Source: Blastomyces gilchristii SLH14081 (lineage: Eukaryota > Ascomycota > Eurotiomycetes > Onygenales > Ajellomycetaceae). From it: a stretch of DNA of 64,000 nucleotides. Every line of letters starts with the position of its first letter. The stretch's first letter is position 1. The position numbers were made by a program, and so were the translations under genes. The stretch is from the NCBI RefSeq assembly GCF_000003855.2, contig NW_003101678.1, positions 2,173,134 through 2,237,133 of the forward strand. Direction: 5' to 3'. The notes beneath the pieces are model-generated. The model searched no databases. It had not been told where the DNA came from and worked only from the letters and a program-made list of their open reading frames with translations. This document shows, one piece after another, positions 1-10,967 of this stretch.

Positions 1-575
1 AGTATTAATGAAAGCTCTTCAGTCACTGAAAAAGTAATTCTTACTTAAAAGAATATGAAATTATGACAGAAAACAGCTCTGTTTTTTATTCTTTGTAAGA
101 ATATTGTGTAAAACTCAGAGAAAAATGTCTTACTTTTTCAAGAGAAGTAAAAAACTATTTCTAAGATCTTTTTTTTTTTGCATTAACTGCTGCAGAAGAA
201 TGAGATAGAAACTGCTAAGATATGTACTACTGTATACTTTCTATCAAGACTTTCCCTCTTCAGAGTCTTGATATTATAGAGAATATAAGTCTGTTTCTAT
301 ATAATAATATAAATATTGCCAGCGGGATGTAGAGGAACTGGTTATTTATATCTTAAAATAGAAGACTTTGTCAATGATTATATTAATATAGAGTTAATTC
401 TCAAATTCAATAGAAACCTAGTGTTGCTGTTCTCAATCCCTTGCAGAATCTATTGAATATTGAGGTATTAAAACTAGATTTAATATATCTCACTGTGCAG
501 AGATCAAAGGCTCAGTCAGACCTTGGAGTATACTGATTTTATAGTTGTCATGTCTGCCGATTATGTATTGAGTAC

Positions 576-683
576 GGCCCGGTGGCGTAGTGGTTAACTA
601 CGCTACCATGGAGCCCCAATTAGCGGCCTTCCCCCCGGGGAATGAATGCCAAGAGGGGGCAGATTCGAACCCTGCAAGGGCCA
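576..683 (+). tRNA. tRNA-like head of SINE1 (Pol III promoter), not a working tRNA gene
   Basis: The first five bases GGCCC pair with GGGCC just before A683, giving an acceptor-like stem. A D arm GCGTA/TACGC contains an A-box-like TGGCGTAGTGG. The T arm GCAGA-TTCGAAC-CCTGC holds the B box, with one G-to-A mismatch. The central part is enlarged (108 nt in all) and gives no convincing anticodon arm. It sits exactly at the 5' end of a retroposed insertion, so it is read as an internal Pol III promoter of a SINE. Confidence 0.7.
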
Positions 684-743
684 TCTTAACCACAGCTTCC
701 ACTGTTAAGTCATAAAACAGTATCAGGGGCCCCCAGGTGCACT

Positions 744-908
744 ATAGCAAATCATCATCAAGCTTAAGATGTTCATCCTGGGGGTTCCCGGGCGCTAATT
801 CTCACTGATCTTAGGGTTAACAGCCCCCCGGGCGCTTCAAGTTAGATCAGTACTAGAGTGATTGAGATCTAGAGTGCCCGCAGGATAGCAAATCATCATC
901 AAGCTTAA
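744..908 (+). repeat. 24-bp direct repeat in the SINE1 body
   Basis: The 24-bp string that starts ATAGCAAATCATCATC occurs identically at 744-767 and 885-908, 141 bp apart. The sequence after the first copy contains CTTAAGATG and CATCCTG, a motif also seen near 6945-6965 in the second tRNA-headed element. No function is evident. Confidence 0.75.
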
Positions 909-1324
909 CTGGCCAGGTCTCATCTCCCTCACTCTAGGCACCCACTTCCAGGGAATGAGATTTAAAAACTATTCAATTAGGACACCCTGGGCCTAGCAAG
1001 GACCTAGGTGAGACAAGGCCTAGGCACCCTTAATAGGTGATTAGTGTAAGCAAGACTATGACGGCCAATTGATAGGCTGAAATGCTGAGATTGACAGCTG
1101 AAAGATTAGAGACTTAACTAGAATTGAGTAGCTCTGATATTATTCTTAGTGAGAATCTCACTTATGAGTAAGCTAGTTACAGGAGCTAGCTGAGCAGCAG
1201 CTCTTTAGAGAGAATGATAATCCCTGAAGCAGGCCTGAGAGAACAGAGACAGCAGTCAGTTATATAGAGTGTTAAAATATGTATATAGCTTAAGGTGTAA
1301 ACTGCAGAGATCTTGTTCTGTAGC

Positions 1325-1664
1325 TCTCTTTACTTTATCTTTTTCTTTATCTTTTTCTTTCAATTTCTTTCTATCTATCTATTTAATGTGTCTATCTTTG
1401 AGACTGTGTTCTTTTTCTCTTTTCCTTTGTCATGATATTGTCAAATGATTTCAAAGTATTAAAAGATGTTAAAACACTGTAATTTGTAAACAGTTTTTGT
1501 ATTCTGGGCTGGAATTTTCTGATTTTGTATATCTGAAATTGATGAATGTATAATAGTTAACTTTACAGACATAGGAAAAACCCTGAGAATTAAAAGTTCT
1601 TAGATAGATATCATAGTCTCTGACTGCATACATCTATAATTAAAGAATAATAATAATAATAATA
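1325..1664 (+). repeat. LINE-derived 3' tail of SINE1 with (TAA)n end
   Basis: This stretch matches the 3' UTR of the LINE copies ending at 10954, 33054 and 54968: a pyrimidine-rich CTTTATC/CTATCTAT segment, a block around GTAAACAGTTTTTGTATTC, and a terminal AATAATAAT run. A LINE tail is what the partner reverse transcriptase would recognise, so its presence on a tRNA-headed element suggests mobilisation in trans. Confidence 0.8.
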
Positions 1665-1684
1665 ATGTATTGAGTACAGTTGCT

Positions 1685-1935
1685 GAGGTATCTTTTTGTA
1701 CTTTTCTGTCGGGGATGGGCTAGATTGAGAGGGGTGGTACAAGGGTGAGACTTGGTGTTGATGTCTAGATACACTGAAGACAGACCGCGGAGGTTGCACT
1801 TCAGAAGTGGCTGTTGATTATGTGCTTGATATTATCGCCGAGGTATCTTTTTGTATTTTTCTGCCGGGGATGGGCCAGATTAGGAAGGGCGGTACGAGGG
1901 TGGGACTTGGCGTTGGTGTTTTGGAACATCAAAGA
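1685..1935 (-). repeat. 155-bp tandem units in the LINE-C 5' UTR
   Basis: The string GAGGTATCTTTTTGTA begins at 1685 and again at 1840, with similar sequence following each, so the unit length is 155 bp; the second unit is partial. The same 155-bp spacing occurs in LINE-D (58831 and 58986). Tandem 5' units recall the promoter monomers of some LINEs; the promoter role here is inference. Confidence 0.7.
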
Positions 1936-2277
1936 TGGACAGGGTTTTCGCGGAGGTCGCTTCTCAGATATCTCCACAACTACAGATCGGGGATCTTCCA
2001 AAATCGAGAAGATTGGTGCATATGGCTAGGTCTCTTCACCTTACAATTTGTATGGCAATTTGGCCCGGGGTTGTGGTGTGGTAGGGGAGAATGGGGGATA
2101 ATCCCACACAGGAGTTTCGAACGACGTCTGGTTCATGTTTGGCTGGATAACTCCACCACCACACGGGGTATGCGGTCGGCGATGGGGTCAAAATGCTCGT
2201 ATGATCGAGGGCTTTTCGATGGATCTATCGGCGGGTTCTTATTCGAAAAATCGAGCGAGTTCGTGGTGGAGCGGTTG

Positions 2278-5200
2278 AGTTCTTATACATAGTATACACA
2301 TCATTAAAGACTGCTGTGCAGAATGAGAATCTGAATATGAAATATATCAAGTTAGAAGATCTGCTGAATTTATTAAGCTTTAATAATGACTGAAAAAATA
2401 ATGCTGTAATCAGCTGACTAAGTCAGATGTAATCATATTATTGCATTGAATATGAACTCACAGACAGACAGTCAATGAAATTTCAACAAGTCTTAAGATC
2501 TGTCACATTTCTATGTGAAAAAGTGAAGTCATTATAAATAACTGATGAAAAGATGAATCTCACAGATCTGAAATGATATTCATTTTTATAAATATGAAAT
2601 GAGTTTTTCAAATGAATCTTGCACAACTTTGAGAAAGTGAATATATAAGATAAGTGTTACAAACACTTCATAGAGTGTAGATAAGTAAGTGATCTTATAT
2701 CATACTTCACACACTTCAGCTTACACTATCTTGTATTGAATAAAGAGCTTTTAATATATTTCTATTTATAGATCTTTATTCATAATCTTATATCTGAGTT
2801 GAGAGCAGAATGAAAATGCTTAACCTTGTAATCAGACATAATGAAAGAAGCATATAATATTCTCATTGTATGAGAATAAGTGAGTCAATTACAACAGAAA
2901 ATACTGTAATTGAGTATATCTCAGTGAAGAATAGATAATCAGACTTCTATAATACAAGCTACACACTCAGACATGATGAATCTAGATTTGAATGTTATCA
3001 CTAAAGTGCTGAATTCTCTGAAAAAGAAATTCTCTGAGTGAAAATCTTAATATTATAAGCATTGAGCTTGCTTCAACTGCAGATACTAAAATCATGATAT
3101 AAAAGATTGCACACAGTGTGCATAGTCAAGAAAAGTAAGAGAGTTAAAAAACTAACAGAATCAGTGAGCTCAGAGACACTTGCTGATATTCTATAAAAAG
3201 TCTTTAAAGTGAAAGAGATATCTGTGTTAGATAATTCTCTGAATTCTGTGAATGTCAAGAGAAAGCAGGCTTCTGACTGAGATATGAATAAGAATGAAGT
3301 CAACACTCATCTCAATACTCTGAGACCTGAAATGTTAATGTATAAAGAGTATTTAAATAAGAATTGAGAGATGACTGTAAAAGTATTAGTAGACACAGAA
3401 GCTTCTACACAATATATTAATAATTATATAATTCAAAGATTGAAAGAAGTCTGCTGAGTGAAGAATCTCTGATATATAAGATTATCTGATAATTAATATT
3501 TAATATTATCTGTAAGAGTAAGAGTTTTCTTGCACTTTGAAGAATGATCTTGCTATATTTAAGTGTGAGAGCTGCAGAATGTGAAATATAATCTTATTCT
3601 CAGACTTGATTGATTTCAAAGATTCAATTTGCAGATTCAATGATGTACATGTTATATACAGTTGACTGATAGAAACAAAATGATTCATACAATTCTATTA
3701 ACTGATATAAGAAGAACATTTCATATCTCTGATATAGAAGAGTTAAATCTGCTTATGTATTAATAAGTAAAGAGAATGATTTATAAGATCTTATCTGAAA
3801 GCATTTTGTATGTTATACAGAATCTGAAAGCAGAGAAAACTAAGATAAAAAATGTATGAAAGAACAGATATATAAAGAAACATCTGAAGAAGTATAAAAA
3901 GATCTTCTGAACAGATCTTTCACTGAAATTACTGCTGAAATGAGGATTTATACATGAGATTGACACAGAGGACATAAAATCAGTCAATCATAATATGTAC
4001 TCTCTGTCACAAATGTATCTTGAAGAACAGTAGTGTCAGATCACAGACCTTCTAGAATGTGATCTCATACAACTCTTATTAAGTATGTGAGACTTTTCAG
4101 TTCTATTTATAAAAAAGATAGATGAGAAGTGACAGATATGTATTAATTATCAAGCACTTAACAAGCTCATGATCAAGAATGAATATTCACTGTCATGAAT
4201 TCAACAACAGTTGAATATAGTTAAAAATACCTAATATCTATCAAAGATCAATCTTCTCTCAGAATACTAGTAGATATGTGTAGATGAACTGTTAGTACTG
4301 CAAATCACATTTAATACACAATGAGAAAAGTTTGAATTTCTGATAATATTATTTAATCTGACAAATGCATCTATCATCTTTTAAATGATGATAAATATAA
4401 TTCTTTATAAACAGAATAAAATCTCATATCTTATATATCTGAATAACATTCTAGTCTTCTCAAACTTATATAATAAATATCTGAAGCATTTTAATGAAGT
4501 GCTTATAACTCTGACAGAGTATAAGCTCTATATTAAATCAATAAAGTGTGTATTTCAAATGAAAGAGTTGAAGTTCATAGAATATGTAGTAAGTAATAAC
4601 TGTATACATCTTATTCTGAAGAAATTAAATGTTATAGTGAATTGATCACAGCTGAGAAATGTATATTATATATAATAGTTTCTTAAGTTAATCTCATATT
4701 ACTACAGATTTATCAAAGATTTTGTATAAATAGCTGCATTACTCTTAGATCTCTTAAGAGAAATAAATGCTAATCTGTGAAAGAAGAAGTTTCATTCAAT
4801 TATCTGAAATACTGTATATGAGAAGGCTTTTCTCACACTGAGAGAATGTGTGATAATATTTCCAGTGCTTATTCAATCAAATTGTGATAAATCTTTCTAC
4901 ATTGAGATAGATGCATCTGAATGAGCTATCAGAGACACTCTTCTACAGATGAGCAAGATTAACAAGCTGCACTCAGTGATATATAATAGTAGAAAACTAT
5001 TAGATACTGAGCTCAATTACTCAGTATATGAAAAGAAATTACTAGTGATTAAATATATACTGATGTTATGAAATAGATATATTAATAATAACTATATAAT
5101 AATAGTGATCACAGATTATAAAAGTCTTATCTATCTATAATTGATAATAAAACCTTTTAAATACTTAGCACATTGACTCTCAGAGTTTCAAGTGTACAAT

Positions 5201-6231
5201 CTTCATATTAAATATTAGAAGGGATTAAATACTGTAATATCTAATACAATCAGTCACAGATCTGATTTCATAAGTGAGAATTCTGTGAATCAGATATAAG
5301 AGAAGTTTATATTAAATATACTGAGAGAATGCAAGAAATCAGAATAAGTGAACACAATGATCTCTTACTTAAAAAATGACAAGATGTCAGATAATAAGTA
5401 TTTTATAAAAGTAGTAAAAGAGATACTTCTGAACTTCAAGCTGAGAAAATTGAAAAATGATGTTATGCTTTACTGTAATCTAGAATACACAGAAACTCTC
5501 TATCTAGAATATTTATATAGACATGACTTAATAACTCATATATACAAGGAATTCAGTCACTTAGAAACTCTGAACTCATGAGCATACTTGAATTAAGAGT
5601 GTACTAGTCAAGCATGACTGAGAATATTCAAGTGTATACTCATAAGTGCCTGAATTATCAGGTTATGAAAGAATCTAAGAAATAGTTAGAATATAAGAAA
5701 GTACAATATCAGATAAAATATACAATACAACTGTTTAAATAATAAGAAGTGAATCTCATAGACATACTGCTGTGAACACTAAATGAAAATTATTGAATAA
5801 TTACTGCTATTAATTATACTACTGACTGATCAGTTGTGAAAGCAGTTTCAGAGATAATAGAGAAGATGATGATGAAGTTTCTATATAATGAGATCTATAT
5901 TAACTATGAAATACTGTATGAGATTCTAACTGATAACAGTGTGAATCTTGTAGAAGAAGTAGTGAGGCATTTTATAAGCTAGTTATAGATAAGACATTGT
6001 AGAACAATACTATATCATCTGTAGATGAATAAGAAGATAAAACACTTGAATGAAATCTTGAGTAACATGCTAATAAAATATCTAGTAAGTAAGTCTATAT
6101 AACTAAGAGATGAATATCTTGATCAGACACTATTAGTTATGCAAATTCAGTAGCATGCAGTCTTCAAGCATTCATCATTCTACCTGTTATATGAATTGCA
6201 TCCGCGCATCTCAAAGAATGCTTCAAAAGAG
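2278..6231 (+). pseudogene. G1 gag-pol, decayed: gag, protease, RT, RNase H, N-part of integrase
   Basis: Reading in frame through TGA and TAA gives gag (about 2300-3340), then protease near 3382 with LVDTEAS where the family has DTGAS (Gly to Glu by one G-to-A). RT follows (about 3960-4640); its YxDD box reads YLNN near 4434-4450, both Asp changed to Asn, so the enzyme would be dead. RNase H follows (about 4880-5270, with YEKKLL and VITDYKSL), then the integrase zinc region and core (about 5490-6231, with LTDNS for the second catalytic Asp). Nearly all stops are TGA at expected Trp positions. It is the same frame as minus-strand 41732-47520. Confidence 0.8.
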
Positions 6232-6311
6232 CCAGCGTGGCCCAGTTGGTAAGACTGGTAACCAAGGCCGCACACATTAGGGGTGCATGGGTTCAAATCC
6301 CACCGCTGGCA
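6231..6311 (+). tRNA. tRNA-like head of the chimera, class II shape
   Basis: The acceptor stem GCCAGCG (6231-6237) pairs perfectly with CGCTGGC (6304-6310), followed by A6311. An A-box-like TGGCCCAGTTGG starts at 6238. The T arm ATGGG-TTCAAAT-CCCAC has one A/C mismatch and a loop changed from TTCGAAT. A GCAC...GTGC helix could be a long variable arm. No anticodon can be assigned with confidence. An automatic scan might call this a tRNA, but it sits precisely at the 5' edge of a retroposed unit with target repeats. G6231 is shared with the target repeat. Confidence 0.7.
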
Positions 6312-6985
6312 CCTGCCACTTCTTACCCATGAAAGCCCCCATGTAATAGGGGCTGAGCCTAATTAGTAAGGCTTGGTGCGGGGTAGAACTCCCTACTGCA
6401 AGCCAAGCCACTAGTTAAGCGAGATCCTGCGAACACCCACCAGGGCCGGCATGGGATGCCAATGTCCCACTATTCTACTGTGCACCTGTCAAGGTTCTAA
6501 CAATATAGAGTCAAGTCTAATGTAGTGGTTATACACTACTTAAGCAAGTCCCTAACTAGGGCCATCATCAGAGCCTAGCTCCCCCCCAAATACAGAGAAT
6601 GATTTTGAAAACCACCCGACTAGCAGGCCTAGACGCGCATCTAGGCCCTAGACAGGGCACTCTGATAGGCTAGAGCCTGCAAGCTCACTGCCAAGCCCTA
6701 ATACTGGCAGGGAGGACTGCAGTCATCAAGCCTATGATTAGTCCCTAACACGGGGCGAGGCCACAACAGCTGATTGGTAGGCCTATGGGCATCTAATGAG
6801 GCCGAGATCAGCAATCAGAAGCTTGGTGTGTACACCACCAAGTGGGCGGTGGCAGCCACTAACTAACACCCCTGGAAATTAGTGGCTGGCCTGAGAGGAC
6901 GGACGCGGTGGTCGGTTAATTATAGGGGGTTAAATGTAATTAGCTTAAGATGCATCCTGCGGGTGGCTAGCGCCCGTAGTCTATA
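6312..6985 (+). other. SINE-like body of the chimera, GC-rich, non-coding
   Basis: About 670 bp with many CC, GG and CG pairs, in sharp contrast to the AT-rich LINE sequence that follows. Blocks match the SINE1 body loosely: GAATGA-TTT-AAAA-C followed by CCTAG motifs, a GGCC...GATTGGTAGGC block, and CTTAAGATGCATCCTG near 6948. I find no open frame of note. At ~6985 it passes into LINE sequence, with TCTATAATG present on the LINE side as possible microhomology. Confidence 0.65.
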
Positions 6986-9900
6986 ATGAAAAGTCATTGA
7001 AGAAAAATAATAACACCTGGACAATTAATAGAGGATTTCTGAACATAACTTCATCAAGAAACTCTATAATTGCAGGAGATTTCAATGCACATCATCCCTG
7101 ATGAAATTCAGAATGCAAAAGAGCAGTAAGAGCTGATAATCTGATTGAATGAATCTTTAAGCATTCAATAGATTTAGTTAACAAGTCTGATTGATAAACA
7201 TTCTTTAGAAAAGATATGAAACAGAAATCTATTATAGATCTAATCTTTATATCATAAAATCTAATAAATAAAAGACTTATAAACTGATTTATTAATTCAA
7301 ATGAGACATCAGAATCAGATTATGAGATTATTCAATTTAATATTAAACTGAGTAAGAAATAAATGAGTGAAAACTCTCTTCTCTGTAATCAGTTTAACTT
7401 TGAAAAGGCTGACTGAAAGGCAGTTAAAGAAAGTATAAAACTGTTAAAATCTGAAAGATAGAGTGAGCTATATTGAAATTCTGATCAAGATATCTCAAAT
7501 GAAATGCTTGAGAATAGAGTGAAGCTCATTACATCTATTATTTTAGTAAGTGTTAAAGATAATATTTTAAAGAGAAAGTCTTCTGAGTATTCAAAATCTT
7601 GATGAAATAAGAATATCACATCTAAAAGAAAACATTTGACTACTGCTAGAAGAGATTGAAAGAATGATATAATTTCTGATAAAGAGTTCAAAGCTGTCAG
7701 AAATGAATATTTTTCAGATATTAAAAGAGCTAAAACAGACTGCTGAAATAAGTTTCTTAAAGAAGTATAAGAAAAGAAAGTTTTTAAAGATTTTAACTAT
7801 ACTAAAACAAGAAGTGTAGCAAAACTTTCAATCTTAGAATATGAGTTTCAGAATAAATCATATACAGTAAACTCTTTTAAGAAAAAATGTTAAGCTTTTA
7901 TAAGAACTCTCTTTCAAAACTCATCAGATTCAGATTCAGAGGAAGAGAATATATCACTTCTCAACTATATTGATGAAAATGACTGAGAATGGCCTGATCT
8001 TACTCAAGATAAATTATAGTCAGCTATCTTCTCAAGTTCAGTTAAAACTGCTGCAGAGCCTGATTCAATTAATCACTTAATTATTTAAAATACATACTCT
8101 TACTTAAAGAATGAATATTTTAAGCTCTTTTTCAATCTCTTGAAAAATGAATATTATTCTGAATACTGAAGAGAAGTCACTGAAGTGATTCTTATAAAAT
8201 CTAATAGAAAAACTTCAATTCTTAAGTTATATAGAGTAATATCTCTATTGAACTGTCTAGAAAAGATTTTAGAAAAGATAATAGCTACTTAATTATCTTT
8301 TATAAGCTCTATCAGTAATTCTCTGTTATTCAGTGAATAAATGAAAGATAGAAAACAGTGTTCTGTAATTGACACTGTTCTCTCAGTTATTCATGATATT
8401 TAAATAACAAAGTATGAAGATCTGATCTCAACTGCAGTTTTTATTGATATAAAAGAATGTATTTAATCATGTTTCAAAGTCAAAGTTAATTCAGACTTTG
8501 AAGATGTTAAAACTATCACTTTCTCTAATAAAATGAGTTAACTGTTTTATATCTAAAAGAATTATACAACTTTTCTTTGATAGAATGAAATAAGACAAGA
8601 CTGAGATAAAAATAGAAGTACTGCAAGAATCTTCAATCTCACTCATTTTATTTATAATATATACTGTATATCTATTCAAAAATAGAAATATGAGAATAGT
8701 GTGATCTCTGAGTTATATGAATAATATTAATCTAGTCTACAGCTTAAAAATTATTAAAGAGAATTTGAAAGTAATTAAAGAAGCTGCAAAGAAAATCTTT
8801 ATTAGAGTAGATATTAATTAAATTTAATTTAATATGAATAAAACTGAGTTAATTCATTTCTTTTCTAGATTCAATGAGAAAGAACTATCTCTAACTCTTT
8901 TAAATAGAGAGATTAAACTCAGTGTTAATATCAAATAATTAGAAGTATGATTAAACTTCAAGTTGAATTTTAAATATCATATTCAACAAAGAACTATTAA
9001 GACAGAAAGACTATTGAGTAATATAATCAGACTATTAATTACAGAGAGAGGTCTATTCTTCCAGGCTATGAGACAGTTATATATAGTCTGTATTACATCA
9101 GTAGCTGATTATGAAGTTCAAGTTTAATGAAATAATCAAGAGAATTTCACTGAACTCTTTTAAAGTCTGTAAAACAGAGCCTTGAGAAGAATTCTGAGAG
9201 TATTCAAATCATCTTCTATTAAAGCAATGAAAATTGAAGCTTCAATTCCTTCTTCTGTTATTAGATTTGAAAAGACCTGTATGAACTATGCTCTGAGAGT
9301 TATAAAGATAAGCTTAAATTATATAATCAGAGAAAGAGTCTCTTCTTCATTTTTATCAATTAACTTCAGAAATGAACTGAATTAGAATAGATTTCTTAAT
9401 TGAAATGAAAATAATTCTTCAAAGAAAATATCTTCTCAACTGTACAGACTATACTCTCTGATTAAAAATTAATTTTCTTCTTTAAATATTGAAAAAGTTG
9501 ATCATGAGAAGTTATCTCTCTGAAGAGAAAAGCTTGAATCTCTTATAGACTTACAACTAAGTGAACTATCTAAAGAGAAAAAATATAAATAGTATTTGAA
9601 GAGAATTTCTATAATTAATATAAAAGACTCTATTCTGATTTATTCAGATGACTTAAAAAATGAGAATTTAAATAGATTAGGCGCAGGCATTGCTGATACT
9701 GAAGATAATGTCAATTTTATCTCAGATTTCTGAAATTTAGGCTGTGAATCTGAAGTCTTTGATGCTGAACTATTTGTAATAGTGAAAGCTTTCAAACTCA
9801 TTGAAATAAAATCTTATAAAAGAGGAAATAGTTTGAAAGAGATATGAATATTCTCTGATAGTCAAGCTGCTTTAAAAAGACTTAGAAATAGTCAGATTCA

Positions 9901-10567
9901 TAATGATCAAATGAATCTTGAACTGATCTTAAACTCTGTTTTGAAAATTCAAAAGAGAAGAATATCAAAGCTGATAATTCATCTACACTGAGTTTCTGCT
10001 CATATGAATATTCATGACAATGAATTGGCTGATTCAGCTGTAAAAAAGAGTGCAGAATTAAGCAGATCTATTCAAAAAATTGTGTCCTAGTCTTTTATAA
10101 AGAGAAAAATAAAAGAATCTTGTTTAGATAAGTGAAATAAAAGCTGGCAGAAATAAAAGAAGAGTATACATTATTCAAGATTTGAAAGAAAACCCAAGTG
10201 AAAATCTTGTTCAATTAAATGTAAAAAGAAAATATTCTCATCTATAATACAGCTGAAACTAGGACATGACTATTTCAAATCTTATATATAAAGATTTGAG
10301 GATAGATTTGACTCAATAGAATGCTCAGTCTGCAATGCAAATGAGAATCCTGAGTATATTATAATACACTGTGCATTATACAATAGTCTCAGAGTCAGAT
10401 TGAAAGAGAAGTATGATTTAAATCAATTAAATATGAGATTTCTATTCTCAACTGAGACAGGAATTAAATACTTAATAGACTTTCTATCAGAAACTCAAGC
10501 AGCTACAAGAAAATGGCTAAATTCAGAAATATCTGAATATGAAGAGAAGGAAATCAATCAGATATAG
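6986..10567 (+). pseudogene. LINE ORF2 (partial): endonuclease C-part, RT, RNase H, zinc finger
   Basis: The frame starts inside an exonuclease-endonuclease-phosphatase domain (GDFNAHHPWW-like at ~7078, SESDYEII at ~7312, where the catalytic SDH His has become Tyr). RT follows (about 7930-8940), then a C-terminal RNase H (about 9625-10090; YSDD, DAELF, FSDSQAALK, then HMNIHDNELADSA), and a C-x2-C...HC finger near 10325-10370. Many TGA, TAG and TAA codons interrupt it, at Trp, Gln or Arg positions of the better-kept copies at 29989-33054 and 52196-54968. The Tad1-type layout is recognised from domain order. It ends at a TAG shared by the other copies. Confidence 0.8.
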
Positions 10568-10954
10568 TCTGTTAAAACAGCTATATACTATCTTTTAATA
10601 ATTTGTTTTGTTACAGTCTTTCTTTACTTTATCTTTTTCTTTCAATTCCTTTCTATCTATCTATTTAATGTGTCTATCTTTAAGACTGTGTTCTCTTTTC
10701 CTTTGTCATGACTCATGAGATTGTCAAATGATTTCAAAGTATCAGAAGATGTTAAAACACTGCAATTTGTAAACAGTTTTTGTATTCTGGGCTGAAATTT
10801 TCTGATTTTGCATATCTGAAATTGATGAATGTATAATAGTTAACTTTACAGATATAGGAAAAACCCTGAGAACTAAAAGTTCTCAGGTAGATGTCATAGT
10901 CTCTGACTGCATACATCTATAATTGAAGAATAATAATAATAATAATAATAATAA
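10568..10954 (+). repeat. LINE 3' UTR and (TAA)n tail of the chimera
   Basis: About 390 bp of LINE 3' UTR ending in eight to nine TAA units just before the target repeat. It is near-identical to the tails ending at 33054 and 54968 and to 1325-1664. Confidence 0.85.
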
Positions 10955-10967
10955 TGCTTCAAAAGAG

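Larger units (their letters stand above)
576..1664 (+). mobile_element. SINE1: tRNA-headed element with LINE 3' tail
   Basis: A 1,089-bp insertion inside the LINE-C 5' UTR, bounded by a perfect 13-bp target duplication, ATGTATTGAGTAC, at 563-575 and 1665-1677. The mirrored LINE-D copy shows the uninterrupted site. From 5' to 3' it has a tRNA-like head (576-683), a GC-richer body (684-~1320) with a 24-bp direct repeat, ~340 bp matching the LINE 3' UTR (from ~1325), and a (TAA)n end. It encodes no protein. The body is distantly similar to 6312-6985. It is either a long SINE borrowing its partner LINE's tail or a one-off template-switch product. Confidence 0.8.
1..2277 (-). mobile_element. LINE-C: 5' end of a Tad1-like LINE, minus strand, runs off the window
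   Basis: This is the 5' untranslated region of a non-LTR retrotransposon read on the minus strand. Positions 1-562 and 1678-2277 are the reverse complement of about 58463-59651, where the same sequence leads directly into LINE ORF1; that is why it is read as a 5' UTR. Homology to the other copy stops at 2277, next to Gypsy G1. The half at 1678-2277 keeps many CG and GG dinucleotides, while 1-540 is AT-rich. A 161-codon plus-strand frame at 1807-2292 lies antisense within this UTR and is not believed to be a gene. A SINE-like element (576-1664) splits the copy. The 3' part lies left of the window. Confidence 0.8.
6232..10954 (+). mobile_element. SINE/LINE chimera: tRNA head and body fused to a 5'-truncated LINE
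   Basis: One insertion of about 4.72 kb lies inside the G1 integrase gene. The target duplication TGCTTCAAAAGAG is at 6219-6231 and 10955-10967, and G2 shows the uninterrupted site near 42785-42800. The 5' part (6231-6985) is a GC-rich tRNA-headed unit related to SINE1. The rest (6986-10954) is LINE sequence from mid-endonuclease through RT, RNase H, 3' UTR and (TAA)n. One pair of target repeats encloses both parts, so they entered together. The order 5' SINE / 3' LINE is what a template switch during target-primed reverse transcription would give. Confidence 0.85.

Noticed and set aside
1807..2292. A 161-codon plus-strand frame, the longest open stretch in the window.
   Set aside because: It lies antisense in the LINE 5' UTR, overlaps the 155-bp tandem repeat, crosses the LINE-C/G1 boundary at 2277, and the mirrored copy at 58463-59000 does not keep it.
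6231..6311. A functional nuclear tRNA gene.
   Set aside because: The cloverleaf is good in the acceptor and T arms but has no clear anticodon, and it lies exactly at the 5' edge of a 4.7-kb retroposed insertion.
10920..10954. Microsatellites (TAA)n as independent repeats (also near 1645, 33030, 54925, 57930).
   Set aside because: Each is the 3' end of a LINE or SINE insertion and abuts a target duplication, so it is a retroposition tail.
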